From assembly GCF_037975245.1 (NCBI RefSeq), contig NC_092580.1, forward strand, positions 33,011,001 through 33,071,000: a stretch of DNA of 60,000 nt, in the 5' to 3' direction. How positions within the stretch are numbered: position 1 is the first letter of the stretch; each line of letters starts with the position of its first letter. Of this stretch, positions 1 to 12,362 are shown piece by piece. A program made the position numbers and the translations under genes. The notes under the pieces are model-generated. The model did not search any database and was not told the origin of the DNA. It saw only the letters and a list, made by a program, of their open reading frames with translations. This stretch comes from Apostichopus japonicus. Lineage: Eukaryota; Echinodermata; Holothuroidea; Aspidochirotida; Stichopodidae.

Positions 1-79
1 AATGTGATTATGAGAATTTTTCACATAAACAAGCAATCATCCAGCTTAGAAACTGCCATACAGCCAGTCAGTTATATAC

Positions 80-101
80 GGGGGGGGGGGGGGGTGGGGG
101 G
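80..101 (+). repeat. Poly-G tract
   Basis: Fifteen G, a T, then six G. Possible G-quadruplex and a likely site of length variation or sequencing error. Confidence 0.9.
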
Positions 102-3100
102 ATGGGACAAACTCAATGATTTAAAGTGTATCCTGAATCTGTTTCAATTTTAGGAAGATGTGACAAAACGGAGCTAAGATATCTGAACCAGTTTTAGGAA
201 TTATTCTTTTGTTCATTACGAAAGGGGGTGCAACTAGGGGAGTGGGAGGGAGAGGGGAAGGAACATTGCATTCTTTGTGGTGCCACTTTTTTTTAAACAC
301 AATGCACACATTTTTACTTTCAAAAATTGTGCAAAATCCTGTTATTAATATTTATTCAAAAGAATCATTTTCTAAGATATGCCCTCACATTTTACTAATT
401 TATTTATTCTATACTTGAGGCATGGAAATGATCACCTATATAATATAACTGTATTATCAATTGTGCACTGTGTACCTCTTAACCTGGTTAAAATAAACTA
501 ATGTTTCACATAAGGTTGACCACAGAATGCTATTAAATCAAAACCTTACTTCTAGATGGTTTACATGGTATGCTCATCTTCATAAGATTTTGAATTTGTC
601 CAGAATTACCACACAATGGGTTCTTCTTCAAATATGTCTTTGTGTAGTGTGCTCTTGTACTAATAGCTTGCTCAGTAAGTTAAATATTAGAAGTAACAAA
701 TACTCCATATTTTTAATAAAGTCTTACCATAACTCTTAAATTAAACCACACAATTTCTGAGCCTAAATGTCACTTACAAACCTTTTACGAAGACAATTCA
801 AACTGACATTTCATAAAGTAAAATGAAAATGTCATAAACCAGCAGACTTGACCTTTGTTCTAGGGATTTCCACTTCTAATATTATACTGACCTTTTTTTG
901 CTTTTATCAATTCTCATACAATTTGAGCCATGAGAAATTTATAAATCTTCCATCTACAGACAAATTTGAATCTGTCAATTTCAAAAAGTCTTTGGATTTT
1001 AGGACGTTTTCCAGCCCACGCTTCCTCTACAAAAGCTAAGAAGCTGAATATATACCAGGCACGAAGCTTGTGTTTGGATCAATTCTGTAACCTCTTGCCT
1101 GGCATGGAGCTTTCTTCCATAACAATAAAATGAAATTAATGGCCCTGGGTTAACTAAATAAAACAGTAAAGAAAAAAAGGGAGAGTATCGATTCATTTTC
1201 TGGTCAAGATAAAAACTGACAGAATTATTGCAGACATTAAACATCAGTATTCTTCAAATGTGTTCTTTGTCGTAGTAGGGAAACGAGCAATTGAGATAGA
1301 GAATAACCTTGTGGAAGGAGAAAAACAAATGCTGCAAAACTTGAGATTAGATAGCCTTGTTATATTGACACACACGCACAAAAAAGGAGTAATTAAAGCG
1401 GGGAAAATTGCTGAGATAAATAATGGAAATGTATTCCTTAGGGGAAAATTCAATAGCCTTGTTTTGGTATATTGTGAGTAATGTGAAGCAAAACAGTAAT
1501 ATGTGATGTTAGAACACATGATTACTTGCATGTCATGTTAATGATGCAAGACTTTTTTCAAAGGATACAGATTAGGTGGAGGGCATTAGGGAGGAGATTG
1601 GGGGGTGGGGAGGGGGAATGGGTTGTCCTTTATTGTCAAAATTTGCCTGTAAAGTATTGTTACTGGGATGAATATGGTGACATCATACAAGAATCATTAT
1701 TACTACATCTTGAAGAGAAAATACAAAGTTTGGAACAATCTGCTTTCAGAAATGTTTCATATCACAAGCTGTTTCCAGTTAAACCTAGCCAATGGAGTGT
1801 GATTTGTATTTTATCTTCACAATGAAACCAAAACTTTCATTCCATTTAACTATTTCCTGTCCTTATTCTGAACGATAAGACAGCTTACGTTTTACTACTT
1901 TGAACAAAAGGTCACATAGAACAATATATGCCCCAAAGAAAAAATTTAAAATAATATAAAGCAGCTATTTTTAATTTTTTAATGATTTTCATAAGCTAGG
2001 TTTAAAGTTATCAAATACTTTCAGAAGAATGCTAAGATGCTAATTAACATCAAATTGACAAAGGCTTAGTACTGACTAGAATAATTAATTGAGCTGCTAA
2101 CTGATTTCATAATTCATTGGTGTAAACACGAGATCCCAGGCAGTCCGTCATATGAATGAAATTTTTAAAGATACCTTGAGTGCTATTTGGCTGGTTTGGG
2201 AAATACTAACATTCACAGTGAACCAAACCTGCCACTTTATGGAGTTCAAAACTTGTAATGCATATTTAGATCTTAAATCAAGAAACCTTGTCGACCTTAA
2301 ACATGCATACTTGGTAAATAAATGGAAAAAGTTTTTAGTTTAGAAATGCAATGAGGAAAGATTTTGGACACATCTGCCAAAAGAAATACCTCAAATACCT
2401 CCATTTTCATTATTTACCCATCCACAGTCATTTCTATATTTTTCAAAGTAACAAACAACTCCTTGGCTTTCCAATATATACAGAATTCTGTAACCATGGA
2501 GATGATCGAATTGATGCGTGAAATTCCCATGGTTGCTTTATTTCATTAGTTCCCATTAGCTTTCAAGATACAGACTAATTTTGTTGATTCTATTCAGACT
2601 CAAGAGTGACCGTAGTCTATGCTGTTAACAGTTGATACATGGTACAACTGGGTACTAGGCAATATAAACATTATTGGATTATTAAGTGGGCATCCTACTC
2701 TCTCTGGTTTACAAATTTGGACAAACAAGATACTATTCTAAAGTTAAAAAAATATTTAGAAATGTTTTGTGCAGACATCACAGAATCCAAACTGAAATCA
2801 AAGTTATCATATTACATCAGTGCTTCCTTCCTTTCTCTTTGCAGATAACAGAGTATCACCAACAATACAGGAATGGTCGCAAAACGTCCTCCTCAGACTA
2901 CAAGCTTAGATAAATGTTCGACATTAATATTACAATAACCTAGCCCCAAGGTACTATATGAACCTCCTATGAATCTGAGCTGACCTTTTCAAGTTTGACA
3001 GGTCCAAGATAAATTTTTTTCTTATCTGGCAGGTTTCAACAAGAGCACTTTACCTAACAGCTGCAGGCAAAACATGATCCCCAAACAGGAAATACAGATA

Positions 3101-6100
3101 ACAGATATTTAAGATCAGAATATAAACCATATTCTAATATTCTTCTGGGATGCACCAGTTTCATGATAAGTGAACATTTAAACAACAATCTGTTTGGAAG
3201 AGAGCCAAGTAGATCACTAATTTGACAAACTGGAGAATTATGGTGCTGAAGCAGGTTTAAGTAATGTCTCTCCTCCATCCATCCATCCCCCATAAAATTC
3301 TATCCATTTGTAAGATCTAGCTATGCATCTCAATATATTCTTGTTTGTTATTGGTTAATGATGGAACCAATTGTCACTTCATTGTCACTGCCTGAACAGG
3401 GTTTCTCCTTCCACTATACAGCAGATAACAGCTAATCCTGTGATATTGTAAATAATAACCAAATTATGCACAGACAGTACATGCAACCTGCTACTTAATG
3501 AAATTCAAGTATCCCTGTGACTAAACACCACCAATGACACAAAATCATTCTACTCAATGGCTCATTTAGCTGCCAATTTTACCATGGAATTTGTATATTT
3601 CAGTGTAGCCCAATAACATACTATTAACCTAATTTGTGTGTTTTAATAAAAAGGACCTGCAAACATCCAAAGGGAACTTCCATTCAAACATGAAAAAATA
3701 AACATGGCAAAATAAACATTAATCAAAACAGTCTGACAGTTTAACTTCCAATCAGTCGAGAGGAAGCAAAAATACAGGAAATGTTGGCAAATTGTACTTT
3801 TCAGCAAAGGTAATGGATTTGTACATCAGGGAAATGTTGTGATTAAAAAACCTATTTTGATGACATTTGGAATGCAAACAACAAGCATGAGTCACTAAGA
3901 TTATTTGCTTGGAAATGTAAAATATTTTGACTGACTTCAATGCAATAACAAGACTATTCCTCAAAGTGGAAATCTACAGATAAATTTGTTTTCAATTTTA
4001 ATTCCTATTAGTGTACAAAAGTGCATCTATTCGGGGTAAAAGAGGTGTTACAGAGAAGAGTTACAAACATTAATCTAAACAGACCTTACACCAGTTTCTT
4101 TGTGCCTTGATGGAATGGGGATCGTCAGCGTTTATGTAGAGGGCGCTATCATATTGATCCTCAGAATGCTGTAGATACTGCTCTGGGTACTAATGCATGT
4201 GATCTATCTCAAAAGGTTTTGTAGAGCACCGTAGCATATCTCAAACTATGCGCTAGTTGTGAAAATATGTTTAAAAAAGATCTTGGCTCAATCCTTTTGA
4301 GACGATTCGCAGGTATAAGTCCAGTATATTCCATTTCAAAGACTTGGATACAATTTTACTAACGCTCAAAGCTTAAAATCAGTTAAGGGGACGTCATTGA
4401 GAATACCTAAAGAAGCTTTCTGCTTGGTTGACGACCGGATGTGTGTAAAGTTGCCATACGATGGGCAAAATATCGTTGCTAAACATAATGCTAGGTATTA
4501 GTGGTGAACACGCTATATGTTGGTTCGAATATGTAACACACTGTGTGTATTAGGGAATGTGCAGGTACTTTGTCCAGAGGTGTCAATCGTAGATTCCTCC
4601 CAGGAATTCTCAGCGATTTCGGAGACTGCAGCTTGGCAAGCTTCACGGAACCCTAGAAACGACCAATATGACAGTCCTCTCTGTTGATAGAGGGAGTGGC
4701 TGTAGATCCCCCTATTGTGCTGGTAAATTAACCTGATCCGGTCATTATACAGAAATGTTATTACGAATCTTCCCAATGTGCATCAATATAGCCCAAGAAG
4801 ATAAAAAGCACAAATTCAAGATGCACCAAAATAAACCAAGTCTTTTTTTTCTTGCTATATATATACATTCTGGCTGATTTAGTACGTTAATGCATTGATA
4901 ACTTAATACCTCCCTGGGCCAGTGCACCTTAAGGTTTGTGATATCATTGTTTAATTTTAGTGTAAACTGCTTGTAATTTAGGTAAAAACACAATTCATAG
5001 ATTGAAAATCCAATATAAGTAGCAAGTATACTGCTTCTGTACAATGTGGACAATTTCATATCTTGTTTATCTTGTGTACACCATGACTCACAGGGTATCT
5101 CTATGGGAATAATCACAATGCTTTCCTACAGGTCTGCAACACAATTATTTATGATTCTGATTAAACAGATACTTCATATATGTTATCTCAGTAAACAGAT
5201 CAGGTTCAAACCACAATTGTTCCATTCTTATTTCGAGAAAGCTTGCAAACAATGCTATGGCCGTAAAACACAAAATTCTTGGTACCTTGGATACAAACTG
5301 CAAGGCTTGGAAGGATGGTTGATAATATAGAAAGAGCTAGCATTAATTTCTCCCACAATACTACAGTGGGATCATCTCCTCTCTAAATCTCTGATATTGG
5401 TCATTGTTATACATCCATACGTCATGTGATAAAGGTACATCACTCACTCTTCCTTTCTTGAAGGTCCACATAACACTTAATTGTACTACATATATGTATA
5501 AAGTCCCTTTCCCTTATTGCAGACTCCCTGATACAAGCAGTGAGTTTATAACAACTCCCTGATATAAGTGAAGTAATATACCATTGACATACCAGGTACA
5601 GCCTGAACAGACCAAAGAGCAATATACACATTTTAATTGTAAGGTAAGCCTATCAGATCCCTCAGGGCATACTGAAGGTAAGTAACATAGCTGATATATA
5701 CTGTGTTATGACCCTGTCATACCAGGGAGTTGATGGCAACTCCCTGGTCATACCATGATACACCCACGGTAAATCCTCTTACCTGTGTAAATGAGATACA
5801 TCATGTACATATATGCAAGAGTTCGATATTTTTCCTCAAATCAAATAGACTCTTTTTGAATTTGGTTTATTGTCTAGAAATTCAAAACCCCTGGCTTACA
5901 AATAGAACTTATGCAAATAGATTGGCTTTTGTTTGAGGGAGAAAGAGTTGATACATCAAGAACCTATCCTATGAGGTATGTAAGGTAGCCTTCTGTCTAA
6001 TTGTTCCCATCACAGCCAAATATGATAAATATAACCAGATGTGAATAGAATATAAATATGATATTTCACTTACCTGATCTTCATCTTAATCATTATTTAC

Positions 6101-8384
6101 AACTATCAATAATTCATATCTTCTTTAATGGCTCGGACAACATTTGTAGTCAAACTTGGCACATCATGCTGCAACCAATTTTTTTTTCATTTTTTCAAGT
6201 CAAAATAAGATACATATAAAACTCAAAGAGGATAAGCCATAACACCAAATCAAACAAAAGAAGGCAATGCAAATTCAGAAAGTTTTGAGCAAAAGGCTCC
6301 TTAACAATTAAAGCATATTTCTGGCATAATTCAAGAAATAACATTCCTATCCTTTTCAAATTCAATTATATGGCTCTTTAAAGAATCGACATTCGTAATC
6401 ACATTCACGTAAATCACATATGTGTAATCACATAACCAGCTTGTATCAATTTAATGGCAATCCACCTCCCAGCTGTATTAAACAGTTGCGGTTAGATTCT
6501 CAGTGTTTTGCACTTGTGAGTCATGACCTAATTCTTTCTGAATTCATTAATATTCTGCTCGTCACCTTGAGCTACAATATACTCTACAAGATATTCCCAA
6601 ATTTAAATTGCAAACAAATTCAGTTGTCAGGTCAAAGGTCAGAGCAAATGGGGTTTCAGAAGAGGATGTGTCAGACATGCCAGGGTTAGGGCTTTATTAG
6701 TTGGGAAATTAAAAGCAAAACAAACAAACAAGAAAAGAAAACAAACAAACACAAAGAAATGGGGAATGGAATAGAATTCTTGCCGGGAAGAAACCATACT
6801 TTTACAGGGTGATTGTCTCCATTTGACACACGAAAGCATGTCGTTGATGTAGGGTAGACATTATCTCTTCCAAAAAAGATGGTGAATATTTTGTTTCTAT
6901 AACCACTAAAGTTTATGTCAGATTCATGAAATGTGCTGCCAATTAACAGTGAGGCCGGTAGGAAGCACCAATTACACAATACATCAAATATCATGGGTCT
7001 TTTCATATTTAATCCATTACTTTAATCCATTACTTTTCCACATTATGTCATATATACACTGCACCAACAAGCCTTATCATATGATTGTGAGAAAGTTTCT
7101 GGTTCCTGTTCATGATGGTATTACACAATATTCATGCTTTTTCAAAAAGATGTTTGTTTTTTTCTCTTATTATGACAGCATCCTTTAATATCTTATATCC
7201 TTGAAGTCCTGCCATTCGTTATGAGGTCAAAAGACCATAAATTGTCTAATCTTTTCAATTTATTGACACCTGGCATATTTGGAAAAGCTTCATATTAATA
7301 TTCCACTATTCAAAGAACCCTAGTACTCAGATGGACAAACAGAGCCATTTATCAATCAAATTATACATATCCACTATCAGTTTGTCTTCAAAAGTAAGTA
7401 ATAAATCTGGTTTCTTCCCAAGAAGAGTTTAAGAAGTAACAGGTTAACAGTTAAAACGATTATGCGAAACACAGCAGAAACGAAGACGAATATGACCGAA
7501 TAAATTAGGATCTTAGTAAACGTCAGAGATGATTTCATCTCATGCTATCTACATCCACTCTCAAAAAGAAAAGGCTTTCTTTTCTGACCTTTCTCTTTCA
7601 AATTTGTACATTTTGTGCAAGAAGAAGAGTAGTTATGATTAGCTAATTGAAGGCTATAGATTTAAAATATCTGCCCACCACTGATGATTGTTACCGCTGG
7701 GGTTAAAATGGCTCCCAACAGTTGACATGTGGATGAAACTACAAGACGTGAAGAAAAGGGGTGGAAGCGGAGTTTAGTGCATGAAAACAACGCGGGCTGG
7801 ATTAGCAAAAACGGAAAACCAAGCTGGTGGGACTCGTTTAGCCAAATTATTAGCTTGAACAGAAGGTAAGAAAACGTAAGCAATTGTGTAGCACGGCAGT
7901 GTTTTCATTCCAAGAACCCAAGAAAATGATGAATATGGAGTAGCATGTCTTCTTGTGATGATAATAGCTTATGCATAAACATGAGCATGCATGATAATAC
8001 TACTCGGTAAGAATTGAATATGCAAATGAAACTAACACTGGATATTCTTTCAATGGTTCTATGTTAACTACAGTATGGATGAATAGTCATGCAAAACTTA
8101 AGTTAATAAAACTAATTTTGAAACTCTTTTTTTGAATCTAGAAAATGGCATGGAATAGTAACTTAATCCCACTGCCTGGTGAAGCACAGAACATCTGGAA
8201 TAGGGAATGTAGATAAACAATTGGACTTATAAAATTGGATTTATAATATGATACCAATCACTTACTTTCTTTTCAACCCTTATATATTGTAGGAGGTACA
8301 GTTTTGGTTGAACTATATTCTAGGACAGACAAGGTATGTAAGTTTCATTCAATATAGTACCTCCCATTACCTCTGACATCACCC

Positions 8385-8575
8385 TCTATAGTTCCCCGAC
8401 AACTCCCTCTATCCTGCCCAGAGAGCTCCTTTTATCTTTATACAGTTTCGTCTATCCTACTGATGGCAGGTCACTCTATCATACCTCAAGAGCCTCCTCT
8501 ATCCTATCCCAGATAACTCCCTCTATCCAATCTCAGACAACTCCATCCATCCAACCTCAGACCAAATTCTGTACC
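8385..8575 (+). repeat. Degenerate CTCCCTCTATCC repeat
   Basis: Five or more imperfect units of roughly 30-36 bases around ACTCCCTCTATCC and CCAGATAACTCC / TCAGACAACTCC. An old, decayed tandem array in the 3' flank. Confidence 0.6.
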
Positions 8576-10009
8576 CCTAACAGCCCCTCCCCCCCTCCCC
8601 CTCTCCTCATCTATTCTACTTCTTTCGTTAAATATATTAATAGTTTATCTAACAGCAACCATCTGTTTATAAAGATTGGCCTTCCTACTTTCAAGGTTAG
8701 ATTCTAAGTAAACCAGTTTTCCGATGGTATGATCTCTTAAAATATAAAATAGAATATTTCAGTCATGCTGCTAGTGGTATGTGAAGAAGTTCTGCCATTA
8801 ACCTTAACTTAGTAAAATCCATGCATGACAGACTATGCATATCCGAAGGCTATTTAAAAGTAATGAAAGCAATCACATGCATAATGTTGATTTCTATTAA
8901 TGAAAGCACTTGTACTTATAATTAAAGACCAATTAAAGTTTTCCTTTCCGGAAATTTCTGGAGGTTAATTTCATAATGTAGCCAAGACTTGAAAGCACTT
9001 GGGATTAACATTAATGCAAGCAGTAAGTATGTACTTCCCGAGTTAGTATTTCTACAGGAAAGAGGCTTGTATTACCATGTCAAAGTTTAATGACTTTTTC
9101 GTTTATAGCTATAAATAATCATTTGAAAAAAAGCTAAAATGAACCAAAGCTCCAGTGGGATAAGAGTTTGGAAAAGACTGTGGGAAAGCAAGCATGGAAA
9201 ATTCTATCAACAACTAGACATTGCCAAAAGCTGGGCTAGAGCTATAAACTTTTAGATTTGAAATGGCAAAAAAAAAGGTGGGAGTGCAGGATGACAACAT
9301 GGCTACAATGCAAAAGGGGAAACAAATTGCTTGATGTTGGAATGTTCCAACCTTTCTGTCTAACACAAACTTATTTTCCAATCAGCATTTGCTGCCAGCA
9401 CTCAGGGTCAATGATTATGTTACAATGAAACAAAAGCCCAACTATCGTACTGTATATGATCTAAACTCTCACAAACAACCCACGATGTATCAGGACTCTT
9501 GAACAGTAATGAGTAATTGAGCAAATTAAAATAGTAGAAACTAACAAAGGGAATTTTTAAATTACAAGTCCAGTTTTGGAAAGAAAAACTTGACAAATGA
9601 TAACTAATTGCTTCTATTCACTATCTGAAAAGAGCAGAATGATGCTAAATGCAAATGCAACATGCAGAAGGTAGCTGTTTCACAAAGCAAAAGCTTTGAC
9701 AATATTTCATTCTCGCATAGCATTCTTTCATCAGAAACAACTTCTTCCCACCTTATGCTGTGTGCACACCCCTTTTTACATTCTACCTCTGACCCTTCCA
9801 TTGAACACCCGTGACAAGGCATGTTTGTTGTCAGTTATTTTATGTCATCTCTTCCCGGGATCCTCCTGCCCCTCCCTGTGTCACCATTCTTCAAACCCAA
9901 AATCCCATCGAATCTTGATACTGCACCCATTACATCTGAATCTTCATGTGGAGATAACTGAAGACACTGTTTTGGTCTCTAACATTCTTTTAGTCTGCAA
10001 TGCTCCCAA

Positions 10010-10023
10010 CCCCCCCCCCCCCC
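10010..10023 (+). repeat. Poly-C tract
   Basis: Fourteen C in the putative 3' untranslated region of the CTTNBP2-like gene, so G-rich in the transcript. Confidence 0.9.
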
Positions 10024-10307
10024 GGCACCCCGCCTCCTCAAACTGAATTTTAATGGGAGCAAAGACAATACAACCACAAACAATTTGCTGAATATTTTGT
10101 AATAAATCTCTGATGCTGCACTAAATCAAGTGTTAGAGGTTATGGTTATTCTTGTTATGTGGAGTAACATTATGCACATTTACAACATCTGATCATGCAT
10201 ATGCATAAGCTATTATCACTGGGCATGCTTACAGCACAATATGCACAATGAAGACAGACCATTTGAGTTGGAGAAAGTGATACCATTGATGCCATGCAAA
10301 GAGCTCA

Positions 10308-12362
10308 TCAATATGCATGTCCAATGAATTGATATGTATATTTTTTTTGAATACGTGCAGTATTGTGATGCAAATGATATGATGAATATGAATGATGATT
10401 ACCTTGAGATGAAAACATGCAGTGCCACACATCATTTTGGGCCAGAACACTTTGGCAAGGAAGCATGGCCATGTAACTGTCATTCAAGCTGCACGAATCT
10501 GGCTCATTTTCCATTTTTAAACCCACCTTGACAGGGACTGGGAAGCGGTCCAATGGTGGAGGCACATCGATTTCAAGCACGTCACTGGAAGAGCGGTAGT
10601 TATTGCTGTTATTAGAGTTGATATTATGAGTGGTACGAACGTGCACAGAGTTGGGATTATCGGAGGTTACACTCGTCCCCTGTTTATTGGCGTAGAACAG
10701 TTTACGGGCCTCCACCAGGGAGTCGGGACGTTTATTGACATTGGGCGGAGGGGTGCTGTGTTTGGTACCCGGAGGTGGAGAGGACAGAGATGGTGACGAT
10801 GATGTGACAGACGTAGAAAGCGGGGAAGAAGTAGTAGAAGTAGAAGGAGCAAATTTTTGGGGGATTAAAGTAGGTTTATTGGGAACGGGTGGTGGGGTAC
10901 CTCGAGGTGATGCACGTTTGGTACCATGCACCCCCCCAGGGGGGCTGTTGTTAGTGGTTGCCAGGTCACTTGATATATTGCCATTGACCTGAGGGTCAGG
11001 TTTGCTGCTTCCTACCGGTGTAGGGGGTGATGGAGCAGCTGCTTTCATACCTGCTGCTGCCGGGGATCCGAGATTCCTCTTTGCACCGGGACTGATCAGC
11101 TGAGCTGCCTTGGCCTTCACGTTGACCCCACTGAAGGTAGTGTAGGGTAAGATGGGACGACCAGGTGTGCTGGTGGGGGACAGTACATCCTTCTGCTTGG
11201 GAGGAGTAACATCTGGACTGGGTTCCTCATTAATAGCAGGTTTGCTAAAATTGTTAGGTCTTGAAAGGAGCTTAGAAGAGGTGGAATCTACACAGTCTTT
11301 TGTTTGGTTGCTCTCTGGAGCCTTTGTCATAATCTCCACTTCATTAACCTTCCTGGTCTGTTGAGGTGATACCACCCCGACGGTCACCACTTTCTTAGTC
11401 ATGGCGGGTATCTTGCTAATTTTCGTCAAGTCCGTCGGAGTGCTACTCCGTTCTTTCGTGGACAGTTTGTCCACGCTGTTAGCTGGACTGAGGCCTTTGC
11501 GAGCAGCCTCGATGGTCCTCCGTGATGGAGTAACACTGGCGACTTTGGGCTTTATCGTGACTGAAGTAGTATGTACATCAATGACTGTTTCATCCCCTGA
11601 GCTCCTCTCCAGGGAATCACTGCTTCCTCTCTTAGCAGCAAAGTCGCCCGACGACCTATTCCTTATCCTGACATTGATCTTTTGTGTGTTTGGACTACTC
11701 AATTCTTCCGACGAACCTGAGGAGCTTTCCGATTTATCTGGTTTTAAGGGCGACTTAAAGCCTCGAGGGGCAAACAGCTTGCTAGACCTACTAAGGTTTA
11801 AGTGACCAGCTGAGGATGAGCTAGGAAATGTGCTAGATTTAGGTCTATATGAAACTGGAGCGACAGAGTTGCTATCCTCTGCTGCTTTTGGTTCTGTGCT
11901 CTTAGTTCTGGTAACATTCTCTAATGAATCTTTTTGTCTCAACTCACGAGAGAGCTCTAGAACATGTTCGACTTCGTTTACCCGACTGTTTGCCTCATCT
12001 AAGGTCTCTTGAAGTTTCTTCGTCCTACTTTCTTCTCTTTTCAATTTCCCAAGTAACTGTTCTCTCTCTATATCAAATTCGGATATTTGCCGTTCAATCT
12101 CGGCTTCTCTCTTCTCTGACTTTTGGCGCTCCACAGATAGCAGTCCCAGGGCCTTGGTTGCATCGACTTTACAGGCGTGGGCCTCACAGTCCGCATGCTC
12201 CAGCCTCTGAAGTGCCTCCGCAAGTTCATTTTGGAGAAATCGATGTTCGTCCAGTAACGCCTTGACCACACTCATGTGTTTCTTCCTCTCATCAATCAGA
12301 ACTGACTGGGCTCTCTTTGTTTCACGTTCCATCTTCTTCTGTTGTGCCTTCTCAAAGTCAAC
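10308..12362 (-). CDS. CTTNBP2: Coding exon 4, large exon: coiled coil end and Ser/Pro-rich tail
   Basis: The exon starts after the acceptor tctttgaatacag and reads VDFEKAQQKKMERETKRAQS onward for 684 codons to a TGA at 10308-10310. The first 140 or so residues complete the coiled coil (ISEFDIEREQLLGKLKREES). After that the sequence is disordered, rich in Ser, Pro and Thr, with many SP/TP sites and proline clusters such as PPPVPNKP and PPPGTKHSTPPP, which could bind SH3 domains. A single large exon after several small ones also occurs in vertebrate CTTNBP2 genes. The last 72 residues, after ...FPVPVK, are unlike the rest (His, Tyr, Cys, Trp) and begin exactly at a strong donor-like AAG|gtgggt (intron from 10526). 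They may be intron read-through, with the true exon being 10527-12362. If the TGA is used, ATTAAA at 10054-10049 is the nearest possible poly(A) signal; I saw no AATAAA close by. Confidence 0.85.
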   Translation of the reverse strand, partial: VDFEKAQQKKMERETKRAQSVLIDERKKHMSVVKALLDEHRFLQNELAEALQRLEHADCEAHACKVDATKALGLLSVERQKSEKREAEIERQISEFDIEREQLLGKLKREESRTKKLQETLDEANSRVNEVEHVLELSRELRQKDSLENVTRTKSTEPKAAEDSNSVAPVSYRPKSSTFPSSSSAGHLNLSRSSKLFAPRGFKSPLKPDKSESSSGSSEELSSPNTQKINVRIRNRSSGDFAAKRGSSDSLERSSGDETVIDVHTTSVTIKPKVASVTPSRRTIEAARKGLSPANSVDKLSTKERSSTPTDLTKISKIPAMTKKVVTVGVVSPQQTRKVNEVEIMTKAPESNQTKDCVDSTSSKLLSRPNNFSKPAINEEPSPDVTPPKQKDVLSPTSTPGRPILPYTTFSGVNVKAKAAQLISPGAKRNLGSPAAAGMKAAAPSPPTPVGSSKPDPQVNGNISSDLATTNNSPPGGVHGTKRASPRGTPPPVPNKPTLIPQKFAPSTSTTSSPLSTSVTSSSPSLSSPPPGTKHSTPPPNVNKRPDSLVEARKLFYANKQGTSVTSDNPNSVHVRTTHNINSNNSNNYRSSSDVLEIDVPPPLDRFPVPVKVGLKMENEPDSCSLNDSYMAMLPCQSVLAQNDVWHCMFSSQGNHHSYSSYHLHHNTARIQKKYTYQFIGHAY

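Larger units (their letters stand above)
1..10307. other. 3' flank (or downstream introns) of the CTTNBP2-like gene; no recognised gene
   Basis: About 10 kb of AT-rich sequence in which every open frame is short and unlike any protein I know. I looked on the minus strand for ankyrin-like exons that would extend the gene and recognised none, though an exon shorter than about 150 bases could be missed. Contents worth naming are a poly-G tract at 80-101, a degenerate CTCCCTCTATCC repeat at 8385-8575, a poly-C tract at 10010-10023, and a splice-acceptor-like site on the plus strand at 2841-2844 (see findings). Confidence 0.6.

Noticed and set aside
4513-5116. Two neighbouring minus-strand frames as possible ankyrin or terminal exons of the gene
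   Set aside because: No ankyrin consensus (no TPLH-type motif), and the residue content is that of translated non-coding sequence.
11401-11805. 134-codon plus-strand frame
   Set aside because: Antisense shadow of coding exon 4; low-complexity Leu/Ser output of the reverse strand of a Ser-rich exon.
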